From positions 179,519 through 243,518 of the forward strand of contig NZ_FOBS01000001.1 in assembly GCF_900109885.1 (NCBI RefSeq): a stretch of 64,000 nucleotides of DNA, given 5' to 3'. Position numbers and translations under genes: made by a program. The stretch is from Syntrophus gentianae. GTDB lineage: Bacteria > Desulfobacterota > Syntrophia > Syntrophales > Syntrophaceae. This document shows positions 49,051 to 59,491 of the stretch, one piece after another (the first letter of the stretch is position 1; every line of letters begins with the position of its first letter). Below the pieces are notes generated by a model that worked only from the letters and a program-made list of their open reading frames with translations, did not search any database and was not told the origin of the DNA.

Positions 49051-49342
49051 TGGAAAAAGTCAACCCCCTCTCTGTTCCGCAGGAAAAATTTCATCGCTGA
49101 AGACCTGAAGCAGACCGGATCTCTTTCTCTGTCCCGGAATTTTCCTGGAAGTTGTGCAGGCCTATAGCACAATTTGCGGACGAATACATGACTGAATAAC
49201 CGTCACATTATTTTTCCGGATTTTTACCGTTACGGCGTTGCCCTGCAATCTGCATTCCCTTCACAAAAAAGTTCCGCTTGCCTGACAAACGTGATAGACA
49301 TTGAGAGATTATGACCGACACAGATCGAGGAAGATCCTTTCG

Positions 49343-50608
49343 ATGACACGGGAAGAAAAAAGCTGGATTCTCTACGATGTGGCCAACTCGGCCTTCATCC
49401 TGACGATTTCCACGGCCATCATGCCCATTTTTTTCAAAAACGTGGCAGCCAGAGGGGTGGAGAACGCCGTCTCCACGGCAAACTGGGGGCTGGCCAATTC
49501 CCTCGCGTCCCTCCTGCTGGCGCTGCTCGCCCCTTTGATGGGGACGCTGGCCGATTACCAGGGCTGGAAGAAGCGGTTTTTCCTGGGATTTCTCTTCCTC
49601 GGCGTGATCTTCACCCTGTTGCTGACTCTCCCCGGCGAAGGCGACCAGTTGCTTTGTCTCTTCCTGTACGTGACGGCCTATATCGGTTTTGCGGGAGCCA
49701 ATGTCTTCTACGACGCCTTTCTGGTCGACGTCACCTCCGATGCAAAAATGGACTGGATTTCGGCGAATGGCTTCGCCTGGGGATATCTCGGCAGCACCGT
49801 CCCCTTCATCCTGGGAATGGTCCTGATTTCAAGACCTTCCCTCGCCGGTCTCGATTCTCCTCTGCAGGCCACCCGCGCCGCCTTCGCTCTCACAGCCCTC
49901 TGGTGGCTGGTCTTCTCCCTGCCCATGATCCGGAATGTCCATCAGCGACATTTCCTTCCGCCTTCGACGCAGCCCCTGCGCGGAAGCTTCCGGCGTCTGG
50001 CCACCACCTTCCGGGAAATCCGCCGGTACCGGCTGGCCTTCCTCTTTTTGCTGGCCTATTTTTTCTACATCGACGGGGTGGATACGATCATCCGCATGGC
50101 GACCGCCTACGGCGTGGACATCGGAATGTCGACATCCGAGCTGTTAACCATAATCCTGGTTATCCAGATCCTCGCCTTCCCCTTCGCCCTGCTCTACGGG
50201 AAATTGGCCGGCCTTCTGGGGACAAAGCCCATGCTCTATGCGGGACTCGGGGTTTACCTGATCATTGTGCTGATCGCCTTCTACCTTCCCGAACTGCCAA
50301 CGAAGTCGACAAAGACCTTTTTCTACTGGATCCTGGCCGTTCTCATCGCCAGTTCCCAGGGCGGCCTCCAGGCCCTCAGCCGATCCTGCTTCGGCCGACT
50401 GATCCCCAAGGATAAATCGGCTGAGTTTTTCGGGTTTTATAACATTTTTGGAAAATTCGCGGCGATTCTCGGCCCCCTACTGATGGCGCTGGCCAGTCGG
50501 ATGACCGGCCAATCCAGGTACGGGATACTGAGTCTCGTCGTCCTTTTTCTTCTCGGCGGACTGATCCTGTTCAGGGTTCCTCTATCCGCCGGCACGATGG
50601 AGGAATAA
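49343..50608 (+). CDS. UMF1-family MFS transporter (Atg22-like)
   Basis: A 421-residue membrane protein with about 12 transmembrane helices. The N-terminal WILYDVANSAFILTI segment is the hallmark of the UMF1/Atg22 family, whose eukaryotic members export amino acids from vacuoles. Bacterial substrates are unknown. The start MTREEKSW at 49343 is preferred over 49301. The next gene starts five bases after its stop, with a ribosome binding site inside this gene, so the two are probably co-translated. Confidence 0.88.
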   Translation: MTREEKSWILYDVANSAFILTISTAIMPIFFKNVAARGVENAVSTANWGLANSLASLLLALLAPLMGTLADYQGWKKRFFLGFLFLGVIFTLLLTLPGEGDQLLCLFLYVTAYIGFAGANVFYDAFLVDVTSDAKMDWISANGFAWGYLGSTVPFILGMVLISRPSLAGLDSPLQATRAAFALTALWWLVFSLPMIRNVHQRHFLPPSTQPLRGSFRRLATTFREIRRYRLAFLFLLAYFFYIDGVDTIIRMATAYGVDIGMSTSELLTIILVIQILAFPFALLYGKLAGLLGTKPMLYAGLGVYLIIVLIAFYLPELPTKSTKTFFYWILAVLIASSQGGLQALSRSCFGRLIPKDKSAEFFGFYNIFGKFAAILGPLLMALASRMTGQSRYGILSLVVLFLLGGLILFRVPLSAGTMEE

Positions 50609-50613
50609 GAACC

Positions 50614-51597
50614 ATGCCCAAGGAAGCAGCACACTGGATTCTGGCGGAGCAGACCTGGCAGGCCATGCCCGAGGGGCTGTTGAAAACGGAAATCCAGGGG
50701 AACAAGGCTCTTTACTATCTGGGCGCCATTATTTTTGATACACCCTATTACGCCTTGACCGGGCAGAACCGCTCCAACCTGATCGCGGCGGCTACGCGTC
50801 TGCACGGATATTCGGCCTCCGCTCCCTTCAATCCTTTCGGACCGCTGGCCAAAAGTACCGAAGTGCTGCCGGAGGGATACGGCCCCTTTGTGGCGGGCGC
50901 CCTGACCCATGTGGCGGCGGACGCGGTCTTTCACCCTCCGATCTTCTATTTCAGTGGCAATGACAAGGATGTCCCGGCGAACCAGGCCGCCCGGGCCACA
51001 ACCCGCCATCGCCGCCTCGAATCGGCACTGGATCTCCACTTCATCAGTCAGAACGGGAACGCCTCATTCCGGAACCTGCGCCTGATCGACCTGTATCAGC
51101 ACCGGGAAAACGAGGAAAGCGCTTTTCTGAAACTTTTGAATCTCCTCTATTTCGGAAAGATTCTGGCAACCAATTCCTCCCTGAAGCTCACCGTCTGGCA
51201 GCACGCCCTGATTCAGTTCCTCATCCAGCAGAGACGGATTCACCAGTTTCTGGGCCTTTTCGGCATCCTCTATCCCCGGCTGGCCCGCCGCCTCCAGCCC
51301 ATTGAGGCCCTTTTTTACGCCACCTGCCAGGAGTCCGATCCCCGCTTCTTCCAGCGCCCCCTTAATTATCGACATCCCCTGACGGGAGAGGAGCACACCG
51401 AATCCGTCAGCTCACTTCAGGACCGGACCGTTGCCCTGGCATTGGGATTCCTGAAGCAGATCGATAACGCTTACAGCCAGACCGAATTTAAAAAGCGCCT
51501 GGCCGAAGTCACCTTTCCCTCGCTGTACTCCGGACTTTCCCCCGATCGAAGCCGGAAGATGTCTTTATTCGACAATCTTCATATTCTCGACCTTTAA
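50614..51597 (+). CDS. Zinc-dependent phospholipase C-like protein
   Basis: A 327-residue protein of the PF00882 zinc-dependent phospholipase C-like family. It starts MPKEAAHW, the usual N-terminus with the metal-binding histidine, and has GALTHVAADAVFHP at about 95-108, another metal segment. No signal peptide is present, unlike secreted phospholipases C, so a cytoplasmic role is more likely. It is coupled to the UMF1 transporter gene. Real substrate unknown. Confidence 0.8.
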   Translation: MPKEAAHWILAEQTWQAMPEGLLKTEIQGNKALYYLGAIIFDTPYYALTGQNRSNLIAAATRLHGYSASAPFNPFGPLAKSTEVLPEGYGPFVAGALTHVAADAVFHPPIFYFSGNDKDVPANQAARATTRHRRLESALDLHFISQNGNASFRNLRLIDLYQHRENEESAFLKLLNLLYFGKILATNSSLKLTVWQHALIQFLIQQRRIHQFLGLFGILYPRLARRLQPIEALFYATCQESDPRFFQRPLNYRHPLTGEEHTESVSSLQDRTVALALGFLKQIDNAYSQTEFKKRLAEVTFPSLYSGLSPDRSRKMSLFDNLHILDL

Positions 51598-51718
51598 TTG
51601 CGGTATCTGATCCAAGATGGCCGCAGGGCGGCGGTACAAAGGCAGCACAGGCGAACATCTCCGTATGCCGATCGGAGAACCTACAACGAAATATCCTTGA
51701 TGGGGATTTGGGTGGATT

Positions 51719-52780
51719 TTATCTTTCCCAGGGGGTAATCAGCATCTTCAGGCAGTTTTCCTTCCTGCTGCCAAAGATTTCATAACCCCGCAGAATATCA
51801 TTCAAGGGGACCTGGTGCGTGCACAGGAAGGCGGCATTGATTCTCCCCTCTTCGATCAATCGAATCAGTCCGGGCAGCCGATCGATCGGCGCAAAACCCC
51901 AGCTCAAGCTGATATTGGTCCCCCAGGCCGTATTCAGGGGAAGGGAAAGCGGTTTTTCGTAAATGCCGACGGTGGATATTTTCCCTCCGCCTCGAACGGC
52001 GGAAAAGGCAATATCAAAGGTTATCTGCCTTCCCGCACACTCGATGGTCCTGTCCGCCCCGAACCCGCCGGTAAGCTCTCGAATGGCTTCCAGGACGTTG
52101 TCCTTCGCCGGATCGAGAGCCAGATCCGCCACCCCGGCTTTCAAGGCGGCCTCCAGCCGGAAGGGCGACGTGTCTACGGCGATGATCCGTGACGGGCTCC
52201 ACAGTCTGGCGGTTGTCATGGCGCAGAGGCCGACGGGTCCGGCACCCACCACGACCACCGTTTCGCCGCACTGAATTTCGGCCATCTCCGCCGCGAAATA
52301 CCCTGCGGACAGGACATCGCCACAGAAGAGGACATCCTTGGGGGTCAGAGATTCGGGAAATTTGAAACAGTAAACATCGGCCCCGGGAATGCGGACGAAC
52401 TCAGCCTGACAGCCTTCCGGCCCGCGCATCCCGAAGGCGCCATACCCTGCCTTCTGACAGCGGGCTGAAAGCCCCTGCCGGCAGTACCAGCATTCGCCGC
52501 AACAGGCGACACAGGAGACAACCACCCGATCTCCGACTTTCAGTTTCTTCACCGCGGGTCCGGTTTCCACGATTTCAACGCAGAACTCGTGGCCGGGAAT
52601 CAAAGGATAGCGAATCTCCGGGATGCCGCCCCGCACGATGGCGAGGTCGGCTCCGGAAATCGACGCCAGCAGGACCCTGCCGATGACATCACCGGGTTCG
52701 AGAATTTTCGGCGCAGGGACATCCTCCAGCCCATAGGCGTTCGGCCCCCGGCATACCATCGCTTTCATAAAATCCGCCAT
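51719..52780 (-). CDS. Zinc alcohol dehydrogenase-like protein with altered catalytic site
   Basis: A 353-residue medium-chain dehydrogenase/reductase. The structural zinc site is complete (four cysteines in CCGECWYCRQGLSARC), the GHE motif is present (PGHEFCVEI), and the NAD-binding loop GAGPVGL is intact. The usual catalytic zinc ligand Cys (CG-D) is serine: ISGADLAIVRGG. ATG at 52780 is taken as start; an in-frame TTG lies at 52813. It follows the ACP-ligase-acyltransferase fusion gene by some tens of bases, suggesting a lipid-related alcohol or aldehyde substrate. Confidence 0.85.
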   Translation of the reverse strand: MADFMKAMVCRGPNAYGLEDVPAPKILEPGDVIGRVLLASISGADLAIVRGGIPEIRYPLIPGHEFCVEIVETGPAVKKLKVGDRVVVSCVACCGECWYCRQGLSARCQKAGYGAFGMRGPEGCQAEFVRIPGADVYCFKFPESLTPKDVLFCGDVLSAGYFAAEMAEIQCGETVVVVGAGPVGLCAMTTARLWSPSRIIAVDTSPFRLEAALKAGVADLALDPAKDNVLEAIRELTGGFGADRTIECAGRQITFDIAFSAVRGGGKISTVGIYEKPLSLPLNTAWGTNISLSWGFAPIDRLPGLIRLIEEGRINAAFLCTHQVPLNDILRGYEIFGSRKENCLKMLITPWER

Positions 52781-52824
52781 TCTGCACACCCGCCCTTCTT
52801 CCTCGTTTGGCAAAGTCTTCCCGC

Positions 52825-55638
52825 TTATTGCTGAATATCCGGCTCACCGCAGTGGCGCAGAATATGGGCGCGGGCGGCATCGCGCAGCACCACGGCGGCT
52901 GCAAAGGCATTCCGGGCATCCGCCGCCGGCATCAAGGGGGCGCCGATCATGACCTTTATCGCACCTCGCCGCGGCCACCACTGGCCGTCGCGCAGGACGG
53001 AACGGGCGCCGGAGATCGCCACCGGAACGACCGGAATCCCCGTATTGGCCGCCACAAGAAAGGCCCCCAGCCGGAAGGGCTGCAGGCCGGTCACGCGGGT
53101 AAATGTGCCCTCGGGGAAGAAGACCAGCCCATGGCCGGCGCGCAGCACTTCCTCCAGGCGGCCGGCATCCTGGACGCTTTCTCTGGCTGTAAAGCGCTCA
53201 ACCACCTCGGCACCCAGGTGTTGGAGATAAAGGCGGGCAAAAAACTGCCCGCTCAATTCCCGCTTGGCTACGAAGACAAAATGCTCCGGCAGCGCCGCCA
53301 ACAGGACGATCCCGTCGATGTAACTGGCGTGATTGGCCACCAGCACACAGGGCGAACCACGTGGTAGATGTTCCAGCCCGCTCACCGAAAAGGGGGTCCC
53401 GGTCAGCCGGATCAACAGCCGAGCTCCGCTCCGGCCAACAGCCCAGGCCCTTGAAGGATGCGGCGTCAAGACGGTGGCCAGCCAGACGAACGGCATGACC
53501 AGATAGAAGGCGGACCATGCCCAGGCTGCAAATGCCCCTTCCCCTGCCCCTGCCGCCCAGCGCTGCAACTGGGGAATCAGGGCACCCGCCGCCAGGCGGA
53601 TTACCTGCAGCCATCCGGCGCGCTTGTGTTCGTCCGTCAATCCCGCTTCGAAAAGAGCCCGTGTGGCGGCGCGCCGCAATTTTCCGCTGGAGGTTTTGAG
53701 CACAGTCCCGGGGGGAACCAGCACAAGCTCGTCAGCCGGTTCGCCCAGCACCTCGACCACGACAGCATTGATCCCCTCGCGCAACCGCTGCCGTTTCTCC
53801 TCATCACTCTCGCGTGTTTCAGCAAGAACCACCAGACGCTCCGTACCCGAGGCCGGATCGGGACTGCCGAAAACCACGACACAGCCCTTTCTTACCCCGG
53901 GGATCTCGCCGACGACCTCCTCCACTTCATGGGGGTAGATGTTGCGCCCACCCCGGATGATCATATCCTTGGCGCGGCCGGTGAGGAAAATTTCGCCGCC
54001 GGCGATGTAACCACGATCGCCGCTGTCCAGCCAGCCGTCATGAAACAGTTGGGACGTCGCCTGGGGATTGTTGAAATATCCCTGCGTCGCCGACGGCCCC
54101 CGAAACTCTACCCGCCCCTCCTCGCGCTCGGGCAGTTCATGACCGGAAGCATCCACGACCCGCAATTCGTGACCGGGCAACGGCCGTCCGCAGGAGATAA
54201 AGCACAGGGGGGAGGCCTCTTCCGCCGCAGCGGGCAGCGCCCTGCCGGTGCGCGAAAAGTATTCCCGCTGGACGCAATCGACAATCGGACCGCGGCCCGG
54301 TGGTGGAAATGCCAGTCCCACGGAATTCTCGGCCAGCCCATAGACCGGCATAAGCGCCTCGGTGCGGAAGCCAATGGGAGCAAAGCGCCTGCGAAAGCGC
54401 GTCAGCGTCTCGGGCAGCACGGCCTCCGCACCGTTGAAGGCCAGCCGCCAGGAACTGAGATCAAGGCCGGCAAGTTCCTCGTCTTCGATCTTCTTGACAC
54501 ACAATTCATAGGCAAAGTTGGGCGCCGCCGAGAGGGTGCCGCGGTAAGCAGAGATCGCCTGCAGCCAGCGCACCGGCCGGGCAAGGAAAGCCAAGGGAGA
54601 CATCACAACGAGGGGGATGCCGAAATAGAGCGTACCCAGCCAGGCGCCGATCAGTCCCATGTCGTGATAGAGAGGAAGCCAGCTCACGAACACGTCATCG
54701 GGACGCACGCCGATCGCCTTTCCCATGGCGCGGACGTTGGCCAGCAGATTGGCATGGGTCAGCGCCACCCCCTTGGGATCGCCTGTGCTGCCCGAGGTGT
54801 ACTGAATAAAGGCCACATCCTCGGCGGTCACGGGCACCCGCGAAAAAATCGCGTCCGGCCGCCGCAATTCCTCCGTGCTGACCACCCATCGCAGGGAAGG
54901 GACATGAGCCTGCAGCAGCCGGGACACCGCCCGCCCTTCGGGAACCGTGACCAGAAGAACGGTTCCAGCATTGGACAGGATGCCCACATGTCGGCGTACG
55001 TGCTCCTCCACCTGGGCGAGGCGAGCCGGGGGATAAATGGGCACAGGGATTCCACCGGCCAGGAGAATCCCCAGATAGACGGAAAAGTACTCCGGACAGG
55101 TCGGCAGCATGATGGCTACGGTCTGTCCAGGTTCAAGTCCCCGGCTCTGCAGACCGGCCGCCATCTCTTCCGATGCCTGCGCCAGGCTTCGCCCGGAGAC
55201 AGCCGAAACGCCGCTGTCACTTCGGGCAATAATCTGGATGCGCTCAGGTTGCCGGCGCACATGCCAATCGAGGACTTCGAGGAGAGTGCTGGCATCCGCC
55301 GCTTCGCCCTCTGCGGATTCCAGCGTCGGCGCCTCGGATAGAAATTCCCACCGTTCCGTTCCCTGTGCCGCCCGGAGCAGTGCATCGAGCAGGTCTCTTG
55401 GCGTCTCGGCGCGGTTCAGGATATCCTCCGGCAGATCGATCCCGAAGGCTCGGTGGATGCGCGACAGCAATTCCACCCGCGCCAGGCTGTCGAAACCGAG
55501 ATCGCGATCGAGGGAGCTGTCCAGGGAGATGCGCCCCTCACGCCCGGCCTGCCGGTGCAGTTCAGCGAACAGCGTGCGGACGATGTCGAGCAGCTTGGAC
55601 GATGGTTCGATTACCGGTCTTGCAGCTTGTCGTTTCAT
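52825..55638 (-). CDS. ACP / fatty acyl-AMP ligase / PlsC acyltransferase fusion
   Basis: A 937-residue fusion. Residues about 15-95 form an ACP with the phosphopantetheine serine in DLGFDSLARVEL. Residues about 120-680 form an acyl-AMP ligase (YTSGSTGDPKG; SGDRGYIAGGEIF; catalytic lysine in LKTSSGKLRR). Residues about 690-930 form an acyltransferase with HX4D (NHASYIDG) and FPEGTF, preceded by a hydrophobic helix. One protein could activate a fatty acid, load it on its own ACP and transfer it to a glycerol phosphate or other hydroxyl. Codon use looks more GC-rich than neighbours, hinting at transfer. Confidence 0.92.
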   Translation of the reverse strand: MKRQAARPVIEPSSKLLDIVRTLFAELHRQAGREGRISLDSSLDRDLGFDSLARVELLSRIHRAFGIDLPEDILNRAETPRDLLDALLRAAQGTERWEFLSEAPTLESAEGEAADASTLLEVLDWHVRRQPERIQIIARSDSGVSAVSGRSLAQASEEMAAGLQSRGLEPGQTVAIMLPTCPEYFSVYLGILLAGGIPVPIYPPARLAQVEEHVRRHVGILSNAGTVLLVTVPEGRAVSRLLQAHVPSLRWVVSTEELRRPDAIFSRVPVTAEDVAFIQYTSGSTGDPKGVALTHANLLANVRAMGKAIGVRPDDVFVSWLPLYHDMGLIGAWLGTLYFGIPLVVMSPLAFLARPVRWLQAISAYRGTLSAAPNFAYELCVKKIEDEELAGLDLSSWRLAFNGAEAVLPETLTRFRRRFAPIGFRTEALMPVYGLAENSVGLAFPPPGRGPIVDCVQREYFSRTGRALPAAAEEASPLCFISCGRPLPGHELRVVDASGHELPEREEGRVEFRGPSATQGYFNNPQATSQLFHDGWLDSGDRGYIAGGEIFLTGRAKDMIIRGGRNIYPHEVEEVVGEIPGVRKGCVVVFGSPDPASGTERLVVLAETRESDEEKRQRLREGINAVVVEVLGEPADELVLVPPGTVLKTSSGKLRRAATRALFEAGLTDEHKRAGWLQVIRLAAGALIPQLQRWAAGAGEGAFAAWAWSAFYLVMPFVWLATVLTPHPSRAWAVGRSGARLLIRLTGTPFSVSGLEHLPRGSPCVLVANHASYIDGIVLLAALPEHFVFVAKRELSGQFFARLYLQHLGAEVVERFTARESVQDAGRLEEVLRAGHGLVFFPEGTFTRVTGLQPFRLGAFLVAANTGIPVVPVAISGARSVLRDGQWWPRRGAIKVMIGAPLMPAADARNAFAAAVVLRDAARAHILRHCGEPDIQQ

Positions 55639-55765
55639 AGGGCAGAAATGACGAATCTTGCCTACTTTCGGAAGGCCTTGTCGATTTTGTCCCTATTCAG
55701 AACATACAGGATGAACATAACAATGAAGTTCCTTTTCTGAGGGTTTGTCTCGCCTTCATCCGGTC

Positions 55766-56701
55766 CTATCCAAGGCGACTGCAGGATTTTCTTGCCTGCC
55801 AGAGGGACTTCAGAAAGAAATAGCCGACAATGAGGAAAGTGGCCAATGGGGTAACCCATTCGTCGACGTGGTTCCCGAAACCATGGGCAAGCATCACGCA
55901 ACCCAGGACAAAGACGGAGTACATGGCGCCGTTTTTCAGGTAGACGTATTTTTTGATCCTGTCGACCCCGTAGAACGTGAGCTGCCGGACGACGACAGCG
56001 CCTATCCCGTTTCCGATGAGGATCAACGGTACCGATAACGTGAAGGCAAAGGCCCCCACGACGCCATCGATGGAGAATGTCAGATCGATGACTTCAAGGT
56101 AGAGAACCTTCCCGATATCGGACATATGGCTGTCTCCAGAAAGAATGCGTTCCTCCTGTTCTTCCGCGTAGCGTTTGAAACCGTGGACGATGAAGAAGGC
56201 GGTGGACCCCACCACGGCCCCAAAGGCGAGCATGGGAGTTTCCTTCAGGGTAAACCATACGATGACCGTCAGAACGACCGAAACAACGGCATAGAACCAG
56301 GCTCCTTGCCGGGCGATGAGGCGCTCCACGGGAAGTCCGATTTTCTTTGGCGCCAGAAAGATCCAGTGGCAGAAAAGAAAGATGAAAAAGACCCCGCCTC
56401 CCATGAGCAGGACGGGGGAACTTGCCTGGATGGCCTTGAGTGCCGCCGGATCACCGGTCAGGCTTGCCGTCAGGGCTTCCCAGGGGCCGATTCCGGGCGC
56501 CATGATCCAGACGATCAACCAGGGTAGAACGCCTCTGACAAGGAAGACAGCAATCAAAATTCCCCAGGTGAGAAACCATCTACGCGCCTTGGGCTGCATG
56601 GTCTGCAGGGCCTCGGCATTGATGATGGCATTGTCGATGCTGGTGATCGATTCGAAAAGGGCAAGTCCGAGAACGATGAGAATTGCGGAGGCGACATCCA
56701 T
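55766..56701 (-). CDS. DUF475/TerC-like membrane protein
   Basis: A 311-residue protein with about eight transmembrane helices. It has the TerC-superfamily acidic segments within membrane helices: FESITSIDNAIINAEAL near the N-terminus and EVIDLTFSIDGVVGAFAF in the second half. These paired Asp residues are thought to bind metal ions. Related proteins act in tellurite resistance or manganese export. The gene stands alone, with 127 bases of non-coding sequence to the fusion gene. Confidence 0.9.
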   Translation of the reverse strand: MDVASAILIVLGLALFESITSIDNAIINAEALQTMQPKARRWFLTWGILIAVFLVRGVLPWLIVWIMAPGIGPWEALTASLTGDPAALKAIQASSPVLLMGGGVFFIFLFCHWIFLAPKKIGLPVERLIARQGAWFYAVVSVVLTVIVWFTLKETPMLAFGAVVGSTAFFIVHGFKRYAEEQEERILSGDSHMSDIGKVLYLEVIDLTFSIDGVVGAFAFTLSVPLILIGNGIGAVVVRQLTFYGVDRIKKYVYLKNGAMYSVFVLGCVMLAHGFGNHVDEWVTPLATFLIVGYFFLKSLWQARKSCSRLG

Positions 56702-56922
56702 TTCAGTCTTTCCAATTTTCAGTCATTTGCCGTATTGAGAAAAAGCCGCTCTTACTGAGGTAGTATAGGGAAAGAAGGCTTTTGAAGTCAATTGTATTAT
56801 GACCAGAGGGAGATCAATATCGCGAGACTTCAGTTCCGGTTTGTCATCTCCTTTATGCCCTTGATATATTTCCCCGAATATAATAGATATCCAACGGATA
56901 TTTAACCTCAAGGAGCTATAAA

Positions 56923-58611
56923 ATGACGCAACCGACGACTTCAAACCCGACCGATTTTATCCGCGAAATCATCGACGAAGACCTACGGACGAACAAGAAC
57001 AATGGACGTGTCGCCACCCGTTTCCCGCCGGAACCAAACGGCTACATCCATATTGGTCACGCCAAGTCGGTTTGCCTCAACTTCGGCATTGCCGGGCAGT
57101 ACCAGGGAACCTGCAATCTCCGGATGGACGATACGGACCCGCTGGGAGAGTCCATGGAATTCGTGGAATCGATCATCCGCGATGTCCGCTGGCTGGGCTT
57201 TGACTGGGAAGACCGGCTCTTCTACGCCTCGGATTATTTCGAGCGGCTTTATGCCTTCGCCGTTGAACTCATTCACTCCGGCGACGCCTATGTCTGCAGC
57301 CTGACCCCCGACGAAATCCGGGAACATCGGGGGACCTTCACCGAACCGGGGAAGGAGAGCCCCTACCGCAACCGTTCCGTAGAAGAGAATCTGGATCTCT
57401 TTTCCCGGATGCGGGCCGGCGAGTTCGCCGACGGCGCCCATGTCGTGCGCGCCAAGATCGACATGGCTTCTCCGAACATCGTGATGCGGGACCCCATCAT
57501 CTACCGCATCAAGCGGGAGCCTCACTACCGCACGGGGTCGGACTGGGTGATCTACCCCATGTACGACTTCGCCCACTGCCTCTCCGACGCCCTGGAAGGC
57601 ATCACCTACTCCATCTGCACCCTGGAGTTCGAAAACAACCGTCCCCTCTACGACTGGTTCGTGGAGAAGCTGATTCAAGGCACTCGGCCGCAGCAGATCG
57701 AATTCGCCCGCCTCAATGTGAGCTACACCGTGCTCAGCAAACGGCGGCTCATCGAACTGGTGAGGAACAGCCATGTGCAGGGCTGGGACGATCCCCGCAT
57801 GCCGACCGTTACGGGCATGCGCCGCCGGGGTTACTCGCCCGAGGCCATCCGGAATTTCTGCGCCCAGATCGGCGTGGCCAAAAACGACAATCTGATCGAT
57901 ATCTCCCTGCTGGAACATTGCGTCCGCGAGGATCTCAATACCAACGCCCCCAGGGCGTTGTGCGTCCTTCGACCCCTGCGGGTGGTGATCGACAATTACC
58001 CGGATGATCTCGTCGAAGAGATCGAATGCCCCAATCATCCGCAGAACCCGGACAAGGGGACGCGAACGCTGCCCTTCTCCAGGGTGCTCTATATCGAGCA
58101 GGACGACTTTCTTGAAAATCCCCCCAAGAAATATCATCGCCTGGGTCCGGGACGGGAAGTCCGCCTGCGCAACGCCTACATCATAAAATACGAAAGCAGC
58201 GTGAAAGACGAGAAAACCGGCCAGGTGATCGAGCTCCACTGCACCTATGATCCAGAAACCCGCAATGCGCCGCCGGCGGACGGCCACAAGGTCCAGGGGG
58301 TGATCCACTGGGTCTCAGCCCGCCATGCCGTACCTGCCGAGGTGCGGTTGTACGACCGGTTATTCAGCATTGAAGATCCGGGAAGCGAGGAAGATTATAT
58401 AAAGCATCTGAATCCGGATTCGAGGGAAATCCTGACGACCTGTTATGCCGAGTCGAGCCTGGGAAAGGCGGAGCCAGGGAGCAAATATCAGTTTGAACGA
58501 CTAGGATATTTCTGCGCCGATCCGGACTCCGTGCCCGGCAAGCCAGTCTTCAACCGCATCGTGCCGCTGCGGGATTCCTGGGCAAAGGCCGCCGGGGGAA
58601 AGAAGGCATAG
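56923..58611 (+). CDS. glnS: Glutaminyl-tRNA synthetase
   Basis: GlnRS charges tRNA-Gln directly with glutamine. The 562-residue protein has the class I signature [15 protein letters not shown] (HIGH motif at about 43-46), the KMSKS-like segment VLSKRRL, and the two C-terminal beta-barrel anticodon-binding domains of bacterial GlnRS. AAGGAG precedes the ATG. It shows that this lineage uses direct charging. About 1.6 kb downstream, a tRNA-Gln(CUG) 3' half is found interrupted by an insertion sequence. Confidence 0.97.
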   Translation: MTQPTTSNPTDFIREIIDEDLRTNKNNGRVATRFPPEPNGYIHIGHAKSVCLNFGIAGQYQGTCNLRMDDTDPLGESMEFVESIIRDVRWLGFDWEDRLFYASDYFERLYAFAVELIHSGDAYVCSLTPDEIREHRGTFTEPGKESPYRNRSVEENLDLFSRMRAGEFADGAHVVRAKIDMASPNIVMRDPIIYRIKREPHYRTGSDWVIYPMYDFAHCLSDALEGITYSICTLEFENNRPLYDWFVEKLIQGTRPQQIEFARLNVSYTVLSKRRLIELVRNSHVQGWDDPRMPTVTGMRRRGYSPEAIRNFCAQIGVAKNDNLIDISLLEHCVREDLNTNAPRALCVLRPLRVVIDNYPDDLVEEIECPNHPQNPDKGTRTLPFSRVLYIEQDDFLENPPKKYHRLGPGREVRLRNAYIIKYESSVKDEKTGQVIELHCTYDPETRNAPPADGHKVQGVIHWVSARHAVPAEVRLYDRLFSIEDPGSEEDYIKHLNPDSREILTTCYAESSLGKAEPGSKYQFERLGYFCADPDSVPGKPVFNRIVPLRDSWAKAAGGKKA

Positions 58612-58702
58612 GGGAATACACCTCGCACCTCTGTCTTTTAGATGCTTTGCATCCAGGTTTTTCAACAGTCTTCAAAGCGTGAAGGATTTCATCCAATTTC
58701 AG

Positions 58703-58751
58703 CCAAATTAAACGGGTTGGACTAATTTTGAGTCTAACCCGTTTAATTTGG
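58703..58751. repeat. Long hairpin downstream of glnS
   Basis: A 21-bp stem (one G-T pair) with a 7-base loop starts CCAAATTAAACGGG and ends TTTAATTTGG. It is followed by GGCTGGCAAAACAGG, closely like the GGCTGGGGAAACAGG after the hairpin at 60142. It may be a bidirectional terminator. The rest of 58612-58894 shows no gene. Confidence 0.7.
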
Positions 58752-58894
58752 TCTGGCTGGCAAAACAGGCTGTGGGATGACACTCAATCAAGAGCAGTTA
58801 CCCACTTATAAATCCATCGTACCAGTCCAATATATCCCGAACATCTCTTTCCTAGCCTGAAGAGGAAAATGAAAAATCTGTACTGGTTAATTAT

Positions 58895-58911
58895 TCCTCA
58901 GGCGATGAGGA
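58895..58911. promoter_or_regulatory. Inverted repeat, candidate enhancer site of sigma-54 cassette B
   Basis: TCCTCA-GGCGA-TGAGGA lies in the block shared with cassette A (CTGGTTAATTATTCC before it, GAGAAAT after it). The centre is about 120 bases upstream of the -24 GG. Compared with the A copy (TCCCCA/TGGGGA), both arms changed to keep symmetry. Confidence 0.6.
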
Positions 58912-59021
58912 GAAATATCCCAATTTACCCAGCTTACCCGTAATATATCCTTCATTCTTAAATTTTAATTATCCGTGTAATTACAGCATGTTGCCACAGA
59001 AGATCGGGCCATTTTTAAACA

Positions 59022-59037
59022 TGGCATACCTAATGCT
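59022..59037 (+). promoter_or_regulatory. Sigma-54 promoter of cassette B
   Basis: TGGCAT-ACCTA-ATGCT keeps the GG-N10-GC spacing and aligns with the cassette A promoter. Predicted start near 59048, 27 bases before the ATG. Confidence 0.8.
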
Positions 59038-59074
59038 TTTAAGGTGTTAAAATCGACCACGGAGATCAGCAGAA

Positions 59075-59488
59075 ATGAAGCGATTAAGCGTATGTGTAAT
59101 CGTCACAACTCTTGTTTTATGGGCGTTGGCTTCTGCTGGTGACCAGTTAGTCAAAGCACCTCCGAAATCTGAACCGGCAAAGGCAACGACCGTTAAGATT
59201 GTAAAGATGAAGGCAACTGGCAAGGTTGTTGATATTACGGATACCACGCTGAAAATTGAGCGCACCATTAAAGGAAGTGTTGAAACCGTAGAATTATTAT
59301 TGGAAAAACCGTTAACGAAGTTCACGGTCGGCGACAAGGTTATGGTCTGGTACATCACGCAGGATGAGAAGAACATCGTGACAAGGATTGTGAAACAAGG
59401 ACCGAAGCCCATCAAAAAGATCGTGCAACCTAAAGAAAAAATAGAACCGAATATTCCGCCCACAGAAGAATCGGTCCCAGCCAAATGA
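59075..59488 (+). CDS. Secreted small basic protein, first gene of cassette B
   Basis: A 137-residue paralogue of the protein at 11956-12372. A signal peptide (1-21) is followed by the same beta-rich segment (TGKVVDITDTTLKIERTIKG, then FTVGDKVMVWYI) and a Pro/Lys tail. The core is well conserved between the copies while the signal peptides differ, so selection acts on the mature domain. Function unknown. Confidence 0.83.
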   Translation: MKRLSVCVIVTTLVLWALASAGDQLVKAPPKSEPAKATTVKIVKMKATGKVVDITDTTLKIERTIKGSVETVELLLEKPLTKFTVGDKVMVWYITQDEKNIVTRIVKQGPKPIKKIVQPKEKIEPNIPPTEESVPAK

Positions 59489-59491
59489 GTT

